Positions 29,248 to 38,587 of a DNA stretch of 64,000 bases are shown in pieces. Position 1 is the first letter of the stretch; each line of letters begins with the position of its first letter. Under the pieces are notes generated by a model that ran no database searches, was not told the origin of the DNA, and was given only the letters and a program-made list of their open reading frames with translations. The stretch is from Avibacterium volantium (GTDB lineage Bacteria; Pseudomonadota; Gammaproteobacteria; Enterobacterales; Pasteurellaceae), in assembly GCF_900635775.1 (NCBI RefSeq), contig NZ_LR134167.1, positions 2,017,001 to 2,081,000 on the forward strand, in the 5' to 3' direction. Position numbers and translations under genes: made by a program.

Positions 29248-29297
29248 ATCTGCACCTTAATCAGTTGGTTGTTTAGTCCAACTTTTGGGGTGCAGAT
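29248..29297 (-). promoter_or_regulatory. Hairpin at the IS transposase end (copy 1)
   Basis: ATCTGCACC (29248-29256) and GGTGCAGAT (29289-29297) form a perfect 9-bp stem over a 32-nt loop, ending in six T and the orfA ATG on the minus strand. Transcripts entering from outside would fold it, hiding the AAGGTG ribosome site or ending at the T-run. The second copy has the same arrangement. Confidence 0.6.
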
Positions 29298-30672
29298 CAA
29301 CCAAGCCTATTATAAAACCCTGTATAGCCTCAATCAGCTAGACAATCCCGATCAACGTATCCAGCAAGATATTGAATCTTACATCAACAGCTCGCTCAGT
29401 TTTGCTACGGGCGTGATTTCCTCCACGGTTTCACTCATCGCATTCACCGCGATTTTGTGGAACTTATCAGGGCCAATGGAAATCGCGGGCTATGAAATCC
29501 CGCATATGATGGTATTTTTAGTGTTTATTTATGTGCTTATTACCAGTGTGATTGCCTTTAGAATTGGACGACCATTAATTAAACTCAACTTCGCTAATGA
29601 AAGGCTCAACGCAAATTATCGTTATTCCCTAATTCGCCTAAAAGAATATGCAGAAAGCATTGCCTTCTACCGTGGTGAAAAAATGGAACAACACTTATTG
29701 TTCAAACAATTCAATAAAATTATTGGAAACATCTGGCAACTGGTTTACCGCACCCTGAAATTATCTGGCTTTAACTTAACTGTTTCACAGATCTCCGTTA
29801 TCTTCCCATTTCTTATTCAAGCGGGGCGCTACTTCAGTGAACAAATCAAACTCGGTGATTTAATGCAAACCGCCCAAGCCTTTGGCAAAGTGCAAGAATC
29901 TCTTTCTTTTTATCGCAATTCTTATGATGATTTCGCGGCTTACCGTGCTGTGCTTGATCGTTTAACAGGCTTTCATAGTGCGATTAATGCGGCTAATCAA
30001 CCATCTAAAACCCAACTTCAAGATAGCCAAGGCGAAGTGGCATTCCAAAATCTCACCATAAAACGCCCTGATGGAAAAAGCCTGATTGAAAACTTAAACC
30101 TCACCTTTCCCCTAGGCACAAGGGTACTAATTCAAGGGCAATCTGGGGTTGGAAAAACCACGCTATTACGCACCGCAGCAGGGCTTTGGCAATATTCCGA
30201 AGGCACCGTAATCTGCCCACAACACAGCGCCCTATTCCTTTCGCAAAAACCTTATTTGCCACAAGGTCGCTTAATTGATGCCCTTTATTATCCTGCAATG
30301 GCAAGTGAAGATTGCGATCTCGCTGCAATCCAACAAATTATGCAACAAGTTAATTTAGGACATTTAACCGATAAGCTCGAGCAAGAACAAGATTGGACGC
30401 GCGTGCTTTCTCTCGGCGAACAACAGCGCCTTGCCTTTGCCCGCTTATTACTACACAAGCCACAGGTGGCATTTCTTGACGAAGCAACAGCAAGTATGGA
30501 CGAAGGACTGGAAGACGCAATGTATCAGTTATTAAAAAGCGCATTGCCAAATACCACCATAATCAGCGTAGGGCATCGCTCTACCTTGCTTAAGCATCAC
30601 AGATTGCATTTGCAAATTCAGGCAGATAAAAGCTGGAAATTAATCCAACCGATGGAAAATTAGGGTAAAGAA

Positions 30673-30711
30673 AAGTGCGGTGGAAAAACTCAATATTTTT
30701 CCACCGCACTT
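30673..30711. terminator. Bidirectional terminator made of inverted uptake sequences
   Basis: AAGTGCGGTGGAAAAA (30673-30688) pairs perfectly with TTTTTCCACCGCACTT (30696-30711) between the end of the ABC exporter remnant and the end of tonB, which converge. Confidence 0.85.
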
Positions 30712-30724
30712 CATATTTTATACT

Positions 30725-31501
30725 TTATTGAATACTAAACCGAATTGGCACGGTCATTGAAGAAGAAAGCCCTGCAGGTCTTGCGCCGATAGATTTTGTT
30801 CGGCTTACAGCCTCTAAGGCGGCTTTATCTAAATCATTATTACCCGAGGATTTTGCGAGTTGAATATTACTCAACGAACCATCAGCGGCAATATTAAAAC
30901 TCACTGTCGCTATCCCTTGTTTACGCATCATTTTAGCCCGTTGTGGGTAGCGTCTATGGCGTTCTATTTCTCGGCGCAATGCGCCCATATAGGCATTCTT
31001 TACATCAGAGCCAGCACTTTTACTAACAAGGTTTGGATTGTTCACCGTTGCCTTGCCTAAGCTGGTTGCTGTCGCTGTGATTTTCGCTTCAGAATTCACA
31101 TTGCGATCCCCTTTTTCAAGCGCCTTATTCGCCAAAGGTTTCTCTTTGAGTTGAGGTTTCTCTTTTTTCGTTTTTTCTTTCTTTTTCTCTTTCGGCTTTT
31201 CTTTCTTAATTTCTTTTGGCTTTTCTGGTTTTGGTGGTTCAGGTTTTACAATGGGATCGGGCACAATTTCTTTTGCCACTGGCTCTGGCTCAGGTTCTGC
31301 AACAGGTTCTGGCGCAGGTTCAGGTTCTTCAACGGTCATTCCCATTAGCATTTCCATTGAAATACTGTTATCGATCACGTCTGCTTGATAGCCATTGGCA
31401 CTGCTGTCGGCTTTTACAGCATAGACAATCGCTCCAATCACGGTGGCGTGAAATAGGAGAGAAAAGAAGAAGCCAAACCAAGAACGATGTTTATTTGCCA
31501 T
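30725..31501 (-). CDS. tonB: Energy transducer TonB
   Basis: TonB spans the periplasm and transmits energy from ExbB-ExbD to outer-membrane receptors. The 258-aa protein has an N-terminal membrane anchor (about residues 11-30, with the conserved SLLFH motif), a long Pro-Glu/Pro-Lys stretch at about 55-125, and a C-terminal domain with the RYPQRA motif that meets the receptor TonB box. It is the last gene of exbB-exbD-tonB, and its ATG directly follows the exbD stop. Iron control is likely from the Fur-like box ahead of exbB. Confidence 0.95.
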   Translation of the reverse strand: MANKHRSWFGFFFSLLFHATVIGAIVYAVKADSSANGYQADVIDNSISMEMLMGMTVEEPEPAPEPVAEPEPEPVAKEIVPDPIVKPEPPKPEKPKEIKKEKPKEKKKEKTKKEKPQLKEKPLANKALEKGDRNVNSEAKITATATSLGKATVNNPNLVSKSAGSDVKNAYMGALRREIERHRRYPQRAKMMRKQGIATVSFNIAADGSLSNIQLAKSSGNNDLDKAALEAVSRTKSIGARPAGLSSSMTVPIRFSIQ

Positions 31502-31888
31502 TTATTTGCCTTTTTCTTTCATTGTGACAATGGCAACATTTTTGATGTTATTTTTCGCCATTAAATCTGTCAGGCTAACAAAATCTTGGAATGTGGCTTT
31601 AGCGTCCACTTTCAGGGTTACTTTTTGATCTTTCGCCCAGCTTGCCACTTCTTTTTCCATTTGCGCTAAATCTGTCGGCTTATCGTTAAAAAAGATTTCA
31701 CCTGTTTCCGTAACGGTTAATAATTTGGCTAAATCGTCCGATTTAAACGCTACAGTGCTGCTGGCTTTTGGCACGTTCACTTGAATTTTGCCTTGCGAAA
31801 TAAAAGACGCAGTGATTAAGACAATCGCCAGCAACACTAACATAATGTCAATGAAAGGGATAATATTGATTTCATCAAACTTTTTCAC
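31502..31888 (-). CDS. exbD: Biopolymer transport protein ExbD
   Basis: ExbD forms the proton channel with ExbB and drives TonB. The 128-aa protein has one N-terminal membrane helix with the essential aspartate in [11 protein letters not shown], and a periplasmic domain with the TolR-like fold. It starts 1 bp after exbB and abuts tonB, so the three genes are one transcription unit in the order usual for Pasteurellaceae. Confidence 0.96.
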   Translation of the reverse strand: MKKFDEINIIPFIDIMLVLLAIVLITASFISQGKIQVNVPKASSTVAFKSDDLAKLLTVTETGEIFFNDKPTDLAQMEKEVASWAKDQKVTLKVDAKATFQDFVSLTDLMAKNNIKNVAIVTMKEKGK

Positions 31889-31889
31889 A

Positions 31890-32345
31890 TTATGCCCCTA
31901 GATTTTTTTGTCCGTTTAAGGCTTTCCATTTTAGGCGATTGACTTCCACTTTGCGTTGCAAGCCGTTGTAAAACACCATTGATGGAATGGCGACTAAAAT
32001 CCCTACTGCCGTGGCTTTCAGAGCAAGGGAAAGGTTAAGCATAATGGCAGCAGCATCAATGTCCCCACCTGAATTTCCTAATTCATAGAAAGTTAATAAA
32101 ATCCCGATAACTGTACCCAATAAACCCACATAAGGGGCATTTGAGCCAATGGTGGAAATAATAGTTAGGTTACGGTTGAGATCAATGTCTAACTCGTAGA
32201 TATTGGTGTAGTGCGAAACATTCACACGGCTTAAAAAGATAAAGCGTTCAATCACGAACCATACCATAATAAAGCTCATTAAACCGAGTAAACCTAAAAT
32301 AATGTAATCAACATAATGTTGTAAAAATGCGAATAATTGCGGCAT
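31890..32345 (-). CDS. exbB: Biopolymer transport protein ExbB
   Basis: ExbB is the three-helix scaffold of the ExbB-ExbD motor. The 151-aa product has helices at about residues 13-33, 66-88 and 105-125, with the [10 protein letters not shown] and [16 protein letters not shown] motifs. It is short as usual for this family. It is the first gene of exbBD-tonB. A Fur-like box lies about 60 bp upstream, and the frameshifted TonB-dependent receptor gene lies just beyond it on the same strand. Confidence 0.96.
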   Translation of the reverse strand: MPQLFAFLQHYVDYIILGLLGLMSFIMVWFVIERFIFLSRVNVSHYTNIYELDIDLNRNLTIISTIGSNAPYVGLLGTVIGILLTFYELGNSGGDIDAAAIMLNLSLALKATAVGILVAIPSMVFYNGLQRKVEVNRLKWKALNGQKNLGA

Positions 32346-32403
32346 TGAGAAATCCTTAACGCTGACTTCAAATAAAACGAGGCAAATTGCCCTTAATTGT
32401 TAT

Positions 32404-32418
32404 TGAGAATGAATTTCA
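32404..32418. promoter_or_regulatory. Fur-like box ahead of exbB
   Basis: TGAGAATGAATTTCA matches the 7-1-7 Fur consensus TGATAATnATTATCA at 11 of 14 informative positions. It lies 60 bp before the exbB start, in the gap after the receptor gene. Iron control of exbBD-tonB is the inferred role. Confidence 0.55.
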
Positions 32419-32474
32419 ATTAGGTTGCAAATTGTAGCAAATTAAAAATTTGCGGTCAAAGCACAAACAAAAAA

Positions 32475-32500
32475 TGTGGTGAAAAATCACCGCACTTTGT
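32475..32500 (-). terminator. Terminator after the TonB-dependent receptor gene
   Basis: TGTGGTGA and TCACCGCA form a stem with one G-T mismatch around an AAAA loop, and the minus strand continues with a T-run. One arm is an uptake sequence. It separates the receptor gene from exbBD-tonB. Confidence 0.6.
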
Positions 32501-32510
32501 TTTTTCACAT

Positions 32511-34552
32511 TTAGAATGTGTAACTCACATTCATTCGGAAATCACGCCCTGCGCCGGTTAGGCTGTTTACCCCTGCGCGTTGGCTGTGGCTTTTGTAGTT
32601 CTTGTTGAACACGTTATCCACCGCAACATTAATGGTGAGATTTTCGTTTGCTTCCCAACTTGCGTAAAGATCATTGACGCCGTACCCCGGTTGTTTCACG
32701 CTGTCGCCTGAACCAGAACCACGGCTTGGTGAGCCTGTTTCACCTTCTACAAAACGTCCTTTCCAGCCAATAATTAAGTTTGGCTCAGCAAATTTGTAGG
32801 AAACTTCAGTTTTCCAAGTACGCCCTGTTGCCACAGCAAACACGGTGTTATCCGCCACTGCGCCATAAACTTCTGGCTTGCTTTCAGCCACGCCAGCACG
32901 CAAGGTTAGCCCTGAATATTTGTAAGCTGCACCTAATTCATAACCCTGGTTACGCAATAATGCGCCGTTATAAATCACGTTATCTTTCAAGGACATTGCC
33001 TCTTTCACTTTTTGCCAGAAATAACTTCCGTTGAGAGAAAGGCTGTCGTTGAAATCATAGTTAAAGCCAATTTCCGCATTGCGAGCTTGCTCAGCACGGA
33101 TATGGCTATCTACGCTAATTCTACCCGATCCCGCAATCGCTACCTCATACAAACGAGGGCTACGACTTGCATAGTTTAAGCTGGTATTCAGGCTTAAATT
33201 ATCAGAAACTTGCCAAATTAAGCCCGCACTTGGGTTGAAATGCCCGTGGCTGGCTTTTTTGCTTTAAATTCAAAGTAATCGTAACGGGCTCCCGTAGTTA
33301 GTGTAACGGAACCAATTCCCCAAATACCCTCTACATAAAAGCCTAAATCGTCTTTACGCTGATTATGAGCCCCCACTGCCAGTTGGTTAGGTTTTCCCAC
33401 TTGTTTACGATAATTTACCCCATATTTCACAAGGTGATGCTCGCCAATGGCACTATCTAAATTTAAATTTGCTCCCGTGGTGAGAATTTGGGTTTCACTC
33501 GCTGGTTCTTTACGCACACGCTTTGTGTGATATACATTGGCATTCGCCTCTGTGATAAACCCCATATTTTTGCCTGTCCACTCTAAATTGGTGGTATCTT
33601 GCGTGGTGGTGCGGTAACGTGGATTGTTGTTATCTTCATTCACCACGAAGTTTCCATTATTGTCTAAAAGATAATAGCTATCTTGCCCACGGCGATCCTT
33701 ACCAGCATAAACTGAGCTTAAAGCATATCCTTTTGCCCGTTGTTCCGCTGAGAGTTTTGCTCCCGATACATAGGAATTACTAAAATCAAATTCTTCACGC
33801 AAAGCACGCACACCATAATAACGCTCTTGACGGTGGCTGAATACCACCCGCTGATTTTCGCTAATATCCCAACCAAACTTTGCTAATAATCCCCGTTCGC
33901 CTAAGGCACTATTTTGTACGGTATCTGAACCATTGAGATTTTGATACCCTTTACCACCTTTATAATTTTCTTTATGGTTCCAGTTGCCAGAAATCAAGGC
34001 ATCAAATGCCGCAACCTTGCCATAAACACTTGCGCCTTGCGTATAGCCTTTATTACTGCGTACGCCACCAGTGAGCTTAAAGCCAAAATTTTGCCCCTCT
34101 CTCAATAAATCCTGCGCATCAACAGTGGTGGCGATGATCGAACCACTGGTCGCCCCAATCCCCGCACTGGCTGAGCCAGCCCCTTTTTGCACGTCAATAC
34201 GTTTGATTAACGCAGGATCAAGCAAGAAACGCCCTTCGTGATGGAAAGCTTGGGTGTCGGAATAAGTATTGTCCACTTTGAAATCAATTTGATCTTGCCC
34301 CATTCCACGAATGGCTACCCATTGTGATGTGCCGCCATTTCCGCCACCGAAATTGATGGCTGGCTCATCAAATAATAAACCACGCAAATCCGTTTCAGTG
34401 CTACGTTCCATTTGTTTTAGGGTAACAACATTGGTTTTGCTTTTCGCCCCTGTATTTTCCGTGATGACATCAATCACACCAAGGCTTTCCGCTTGTACCG
34501 CTGTAGCAACAAGCGTAGCGAGAGGTAAAAGAACAAATTTTGCTTTTTTCAT
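32511..34552 (-). pseudogene. TonB-dependent outer-membrane receptor, probably heme/hemoglobin type, frameshifted
   Basis: The first 444 codons give a signal peptide (ending AVQA), the plug domain (IRGMGQDQIDFKVD, then KGAGSASAGIGATSGSI) and the first half of the barrel. The frame is lost at a run of six A on the coding strand (33255-33260 on the given strand). The barrel resumes one frame away with ASHGHFNPSAGLIWQV and YASRSPRLYEVA, and ends at 32511 with the barrel signature VSYTF. With one more A the gene would encode 680 aa, normal for a receptor. The position upstream of exbBD-tonB and two Fur-like boxes indicate iron or heme uptake; from memory it resembles H. influenzae HI_0113. A Fur-like box precedes it. 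Sequencing error is an alternative. Confidence 0.85.
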
Positions 34553-34586
34553 AATGAACTTCCTTTATTTCATACTGTCAAATTAT

Positions 34587-34601
34587 TGAGAATTATTATT
34601 G
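34587..34601. promoter_or_regulatory. Fur-like box ahead of the TonB-dependent receptor
   Basis: TGAGAATTATTATTG matches the Fur consensus TGATAATnATTATCA at 11 of 14 informative positions, 35 bp before the receptor start. The other 270 bp of this gap hold only the terminator of the gene beyond and a lone uptake sequence. Confidence 0.6.
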
Positions 34602-34767
34602 TTTGCTTTTGCATTTATAGTCAATAACTAAAAATTCAAAAGATAAAAATTTCTGAAACAGAAAGAAAATCGTTAAAAATTGAGAAAAATTTTGTAAAAA
34701 ATCACCGCACTTTGTGAAATAAATTAGATAACGTTTAAAGATGAAAAGTAAATGAAAGGCAAAGGAA

Positions 34768-34798
34768 AAAGACGAAAGGCAAATAACCTTTCGTCTTT
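34768..34798 (-). terminator. Terminator of the CorB-like gene
   Basis: AAAGACGAAAGG and CCTTTCGTCTTT form a perfect 12-bp stem with a 7-nt loop; the minus strand continues TTTTTCC. It lies 26 bp after the stop. Confidence 0.85.
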
Positions 34799-34823
34799 GT
34801 GATTTTATGATAGGAAAAACCGT

Positions 34824-36110
34824 TTATTCTGGCTGTTTTGTTGGTGAAATTTTTTCTACTTTTGCTTGTTTCACCATATTATCTGCCACTTCTAAAATAG
34901 TGATTTTTAAGCCGTTGATTTCACATTCCGTGCCTTCTTCGGGAATTTCTTCTAAATGCTCTAAAATCAATCCGTTGAAAGTGCGCGCTTCGTCTGTGTC
35001 TAAATGCCAGTCAAACAATTTGTTCAGATCACGAATATTGGCAGAGCCTTCAATGATCATTGAGCCGTCAGATTGTTGGGTAACTTCTTCATCAATGGAC
35101 GGGGCAGTTGACGTGGTAAACTCGCCCACGATTTCTTCCAAAATATCTTCCAAGGTGACCAAGCCTTTGATGTCGCTATATTCGTCCACCACCAAGCCAA
35201 TCCGCTCTTTTTTGCTGCGGAAATTCAATAATTGTGCATTAAGCGGTGTGCCTTCAGGGATAAAATAAGCTTCATCCACCGCGCGGATCAAGGTTTCTTT
35301 GCTGAATTCATTTTTATCTAGCATTAAGCGATAGGCTTCGCGCACACGCAAAATACCTAGCACATTTTCGTCCATACTCTCTTTGTACAACACCACTTTA
35401 CTGTGCGCCGAATGGTTGAGCTGACGCATAATGGCTTTCCAATCATCGTCAATATCGATTCCGCCAATGTCGTTGCGCGGCACCATAATGTCGTCCACGG
35501 TAACTTTTTCTAAATCCAAAATAGAAAGCAACATTTCTTGGTGGGCGGAAGGAATGAAATGCCCCGATTGGTTTACAATGGCGCGTAATTCTTCTGTGCT
35601 TAAGGAACTGGTTTTTTGCTCATTTTTCACGCGGAATAATTTCATCAAGCCACGAATAATCAGGTTCATTAAGAACACAATGGGGCTAAAAATTTTCAGC
35701 AATGGGGTGAGAATATGGCTTGATAAAAACGCCACTTTTTCAGGATAAAGTGCGGCAATGGTTTTCGGGAAAATTTCCGCAAAGATCAACATTGCGAAGG
35801 TTAACGCCCCTGTGGCAATCGCCACGCCCATATCGCCATATAAACGCATACCAATAATGGTTGCAATGGCAGAGGCAGAAATATTCACAAGGTTATTACA
35901 GATGAGAATCAGGCTAAGTAAAATATCTGTTTTTTTCAAAAGTTTTTCTGCTTTTTTCGCCCCTTTATGCCCTTTTTCAGCTAAAAAGCGCATACGATAG
36001 CGGTTGGCGGAAAGCAAGCCTGTTTCTGAACTGGAAAAATAGGCGGATAAAATGAGTAAAATAATTAAAGTGATAAATAACGTACTAAGGGGAATACTAT
36101 CCAAAATCAA
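34824..36110 (-). CDS. yfjD: CNNM/CorC-family membrane protein YfjD (CorB-like)
   Basis: A 428-aa protein with an N-terminal CNNM transmembrane domain (four helices, about residues 1-190, with the AYFSSSETGLLSANRYR motif), two CBS domains at about 205-330 with DIMVPRNDI, and a C-terminal CorC/HlyC domain. Relatives take part in magnesium and cobalt resistance or efflux. E. coli yfjD and ypjD neighbour ffh, and the same three genes are together here, divergent from ffh. From memory the H. influenzae counterpart is HI_0107. Confidence 0.88.
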   Translation of the reverse strand: MILDSIPLSTLFITLIILLILSAYFSSSETGLLSANRYRMRFLAEKGHKGAKKAEKLLKKTDILLSLILICNNLVNISASAIATIIGMRLYGDMGVAIATGALTFAMLIFAEIFPKTIAALYPEKVAFLSSHILTPLLKIFSPIVFLMNLIIRGLMKLFRVKNEQKTSSLSTEELRAIVNQSGHFIPSAHQEMLLSILDLEKVTVDDIMVPRNDIGGIDIDDDWKAIMRQLNHSAHSKVVLYKESMDENVLGILRVREAYRLMLDKNEFSKETLIRAVDEAYFIPEGTPLNAQLLNFRSKKERIGLVVDEYSDIKGLVTLEDILEEIVGEFTTSTAPSIDEEVTQQSDGSMIIEGSANIRDLNKLFDWHLDTDEARTFNGLILEHLEEIPEEGTECEINGLKITILEVADNMVKQAKVEKISPTKQPE

Positions 36111-36147
36111 GTCCTTTTATAAAACCATCGTTCTTGGGTGGCCGAAA

Positions 36148-36957
36148 TTAAAGCCCTAACCCAAACGCAACTCGGCTGCCAAAATAGGCAATCGAAAGCA
36201 AAATCATACCTGAAATGCTATAAATAATCACCTTTTTTCCACGCCAATGCCATTTCCAATGCCCGATTAACGCGACACCTAGCACCAACCACGCAAGGAA
36301 CGAAAAGATGGCTTTTTGTACATTTTGCATACCGAAGAAATCTGGCAAATAAATCGCCCCAGAAATTAGCGTTAGGGTCAGCAACACTTCACCACTTAGC
36401 ATTAAGCGGAAAAAATGGCGTTCCACCGTCATTAATGGCGGAATAATTGGCGATAACGCCAGTTTTTTGCTTTTTAGATTGCGGTCAATCCACCACAACT
36501 GCACGGCATATAAAGTAGCGATAAAGCAGACAGCATAAGCCAACAGCGCCAAGCCAATATGCAAGAATAAGCCCACATTGTGGATCAAATGCTGCACGAT
36601 AGAAAAAGGTAAAAATGTTTGTAAAATCAAATTGATAATGGCGAGGCAATAGACGATCGGCAACAAAAACCATAGCGTATTCACCCGAAAACCAATGGCA
36701 AAAGTTGCTAAAGCTGCCACGATCACACTTAGCAAAGAACTGATGTCCATTAAGGTGAAGGTTTGCTCATTCGCCCAATGGGAAAACAACGGCGCAAGGC
36801 TAATGCCGTGGGTAATAATCGCCAAAAGTGCGGTGCAAAAAAACAATGTTTTATTCGGTTTTTTGGTTTGTGCGCCCGAATGGGCTTTCAACAACATCGG
36901 GGTAATGAGAAGAATGCTAATTAAATATAAAAAAATTGAAACAACGGCAAACCACAT
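36148..36957 (-). CDS. ypjD: Cytochrome c assembly-family inner-membrane protein YpjD
   Basis: A 269-aa membrane protein with eight predicted helices, related to the CcmC/CcsA heme-handling family, with His residues in the membrane loops and the conserved WGHWKWHW-like segment near the C-terminus (here GHWKWHWRGKK). In E. coli YpjD (CorE) stands between yfjD and ffh. It lies 37 bp upstream of the CorB-like gene on the same strand and is divergent from ffh. Its function is not established; a role with the CorB-like protein is suggested by the shared operon. Confidence 0.85.
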   Translation of the reverse strand: MWFAVVSIFLYLISILLITPMLLKAHSGAQTKKPNKTLFFCTALLAIITHGISLAPLFSHWANEQTFTLMDISSLLSVIVAALATFAIGFRVNTLWFLLPIVYCLAIINLILQTFLPFSIVQHLIHNVGLFLHIGLALLAYAVCFIATLYAVQLWWIDRNLKSKKLALSPIIPPLMTVERHFFRLMLSGEVLLTLTLISGAIYLPDFFGMQNVQKAIFSFLAWLVLGVALIGHWKWHWRGKKVIIYSISGMILLSIAYFGSRVAFGLGL

Positions 36958-37127
36958 TTTTATTCACCTTATTTATTCGCTTTAATGCCAAATTAAGAAC
37001 TATTCTTATTCTAGCCTTGCCGCACTAAAATCGCTATAAATTTCTTTCAAATGATGAAAATCTGTGGGATTTCAGTATAATTGGCACAATTTATTTCATT
37101 TTATTCCACTCAAATTTAGGAAAAACG

Positions 37128-38513
37128 ATGTTTGAAAACCTTTCTGATCGGCTCTCGAAAACCCTGCGTAACATAACAGGGAAAGGGCGTTTAACCGAAG
37201 ATAATATTAAAGATACCCTGCGCGAAGTGCGTATGGCATTGCTTGAAGCAGACGTTGCGCTGCCTGTGGTGCGTGAATTTATCAATAAAGTGAAAGAGCG
37301 TGCTATCGGTGAAGAAGTGAATCGTAGCTTAACACCAGGGCAAGAATTTCTCAAAATTGTGCAATCCGAGCTTGAAAAAGCGATGGGTGAAGCAAATGAA
37401 AGCCTAAATCTCGCCACTCAGCCGCCAGCAGTGATCCTAATGGCGGGTTTGCAAGGGGCGGGTAAAACCACCAGTGTGGGGAAATTAGCCAAATTCTTGC
37501 GTGAACGTCAGAAGAAAAAAGTGATGGTGGTGTCGGCGGACGTGTATCGCCCTGCGGCGATCAAACAGCTTGAAACCCTCGCGCAAGCCGTTGGAGTGGA
37601 TTTTTTCCCGTCTAACAGCCAGCAAAATCCAGTAGAGATTGTGCAAGCTGCCCTAGCAGAAGCTAAGCTCAAATTCTATGATGTGTTGATTGTGGATACC
37701 GCTGGTCGCCTGCACGTTGATGGCGAAATGATGGAAGAAATCCAAAAAATTCACACCGCACTTAATCCTGTGGAAACTCTTTTCACCGTGGACGCAATGA
37801 CGGGACAAGACGCCGCCAACACCGCAAAAGCCTTTAATGAAGCGCTACCACTTACTGGGGTGATTCTGACCAAAGTGGACGGTGATGCGCGTGGTGGTGC
37901 GGCACTTTCTATTCGCCAAATCACCGGCAAACCGATTAAATTCCTAGGGATTGGGGAAAAAACAGACGCCCTTGAGCCTTTCCACCCTGATCGTGTGGCT
38001 TCACGCATTTTAGGAATGGGGGACGTGCTTTCGCTCATCGAAGATCTACAACGTTCTGTGGATCAAGAAAAAGCGGAAAAAATGGCGAAAAAATTCCAAA
38101 AAGGCGATGACTTCACTTTGGAAGATTTCCGCGATCAGCTCATTGAAATGAAAAAAATGGGCGGAATGATGACAATGCTTGAAAAATTACCGGGTGCGAA
38201 AAATCTGCCTGATCACATTAAAAATCAAGTTGATGACAAAATGTTCATCAAAATGGAAGCCATCATCAATTCAATGACCCTAAAAGAGCGCGCCAAACCT
38301 GAGATCATCAAAGGTTCGCGCCGCCGCCGTATTGCGCTTGGCTCAGGCACACAGGTGCAAGACGTGAATAAATTGCTCAAGCAATTTGACGAAATGCAGC
38401 GTATGATGAAAAAAATGCGCAAAGGCGGTATGGCAAAAATGATGCGTGGAATGAAAGGAATGATGGGCGGAATGGGCGGCCTAGGTGGTCTTGGCAATAT
38501 GTTCAAACGCTAA
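37128..38513 (+). CDS. ffh: Signal recognition particle protein Ffh
   Basis: Ffh is the protein part of the signal recognition particle and brings nascent membrane proteins to FtsY. The 461-aa product has an N domain, a GTPase domain with GLQGAGKTT, DTAGRLHVD and TKVDGDARGG, and a methionine-rich M domain whose end reads as runs of Met and Gly. The start codon lies after an uptake-free, AT-rich leader. It is divergent from ypjD and convergent with the Nudix gene. Confidence 0.97.
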   Translation: MFENLSDRLSKTLRNITGKGRLTEDNIKDTLREVRMALLEADVALPVVREFINKVKERAIGEEVNRSLTPGQEFLKIVQSELEKAMGEANESLNLATQPPAVILMAGLQGAGKTTSVGKLAKFLRERQKKKVMVVSADVYRPAAIKQLETLAQAVGVDFFPSNSQQNPVEIVQAALAEAKLKFYDVLIVDTAGRLHVDGEMMEEIQKIHTALNPVETLFTVDAMTGQDAANTAKAFNEALPLTGVILTKVDGDARGGAALSIRQITGKPIKFLGIGEKTDALEPFHPDRVASRILGMGDVLSLIEDLQRSVDQEKAEKMAKKFQKGDDFTLEDFRDQLIEMKKMGGMMTMLEKLPGAKNLPDHIKNQVDDKMFIKMEAIINSMTLKERAKPEIIKGSRRRRIALGSGTQVQDVNKLLKQFDEMQRMMKKMRKGGMAKMMRGMKGMMGGMGGLGGLGNMFKR

Positions 38514-38538
38514 TCAATCATAAAAACGGTAAAAATAA

Positions 38539-38561
38539 AACCGCACTTTTAAAGTGCGGTT
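38539..38561. terminator. Bidirectional terminator of ffh and the Nudix gene
   Basis: AACCGCACTTTTAAAGTGCGGTT is a near-perfect palindrome made of two inverted uptake sequences, followed on the plus strand by GTTTTTT. It lies between convergent genes. Confidence 0.85.
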
Positions 38562-38587
38562 GTTTTTTGCGAATTTATTTAGTTCGT

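Larger units (their letters stand above)
27880..29299 (-). mobile_element. IS3-family element (IS150-type), copy 1, 1420 bp
   Basis: Complete insertion sequence with 26-bp imperfect inverted ends (27880-27905 and 29274-29299), each beginning TGATCTGC. A 3-bp target duplication ACC lies at 27877-27879 and 29300-29302. It encodes orfA and orfB on the minus strand. A second copy of identical length lies at 56761-58180, with about eight base differences by eye, so both insertions are recent. The target is the ABC exporter gene. Confidence 0.97.
27444..30663 (+). pseudogene. SbmA/YddA-like ABC transporter, split by an IS element
   Basis: Two pieces of one gene flank an insertion sequence: 27444-27879 carries the first membrane helices, and 29300-30663 carries the rest of the membrane domain and the ATPase. 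If the 1420-bp IS and one copy of the ACC duplication are removed, the frame is continuous through WTANQAYYK and gives 598 aa. The ATPase has Walker A GQSGVGKTT, signature LSLGEQQR and Walker B VAFLDEA. The fold is that of the SbmA/BacA-related fused exporters (COG4178) and, from memory, of H. influenzae HI_0036, which also neighbours the YidE-type gene. The substrate is unknown. The 3' piece cannot make a working transporter alone. Confidence 0.9.
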
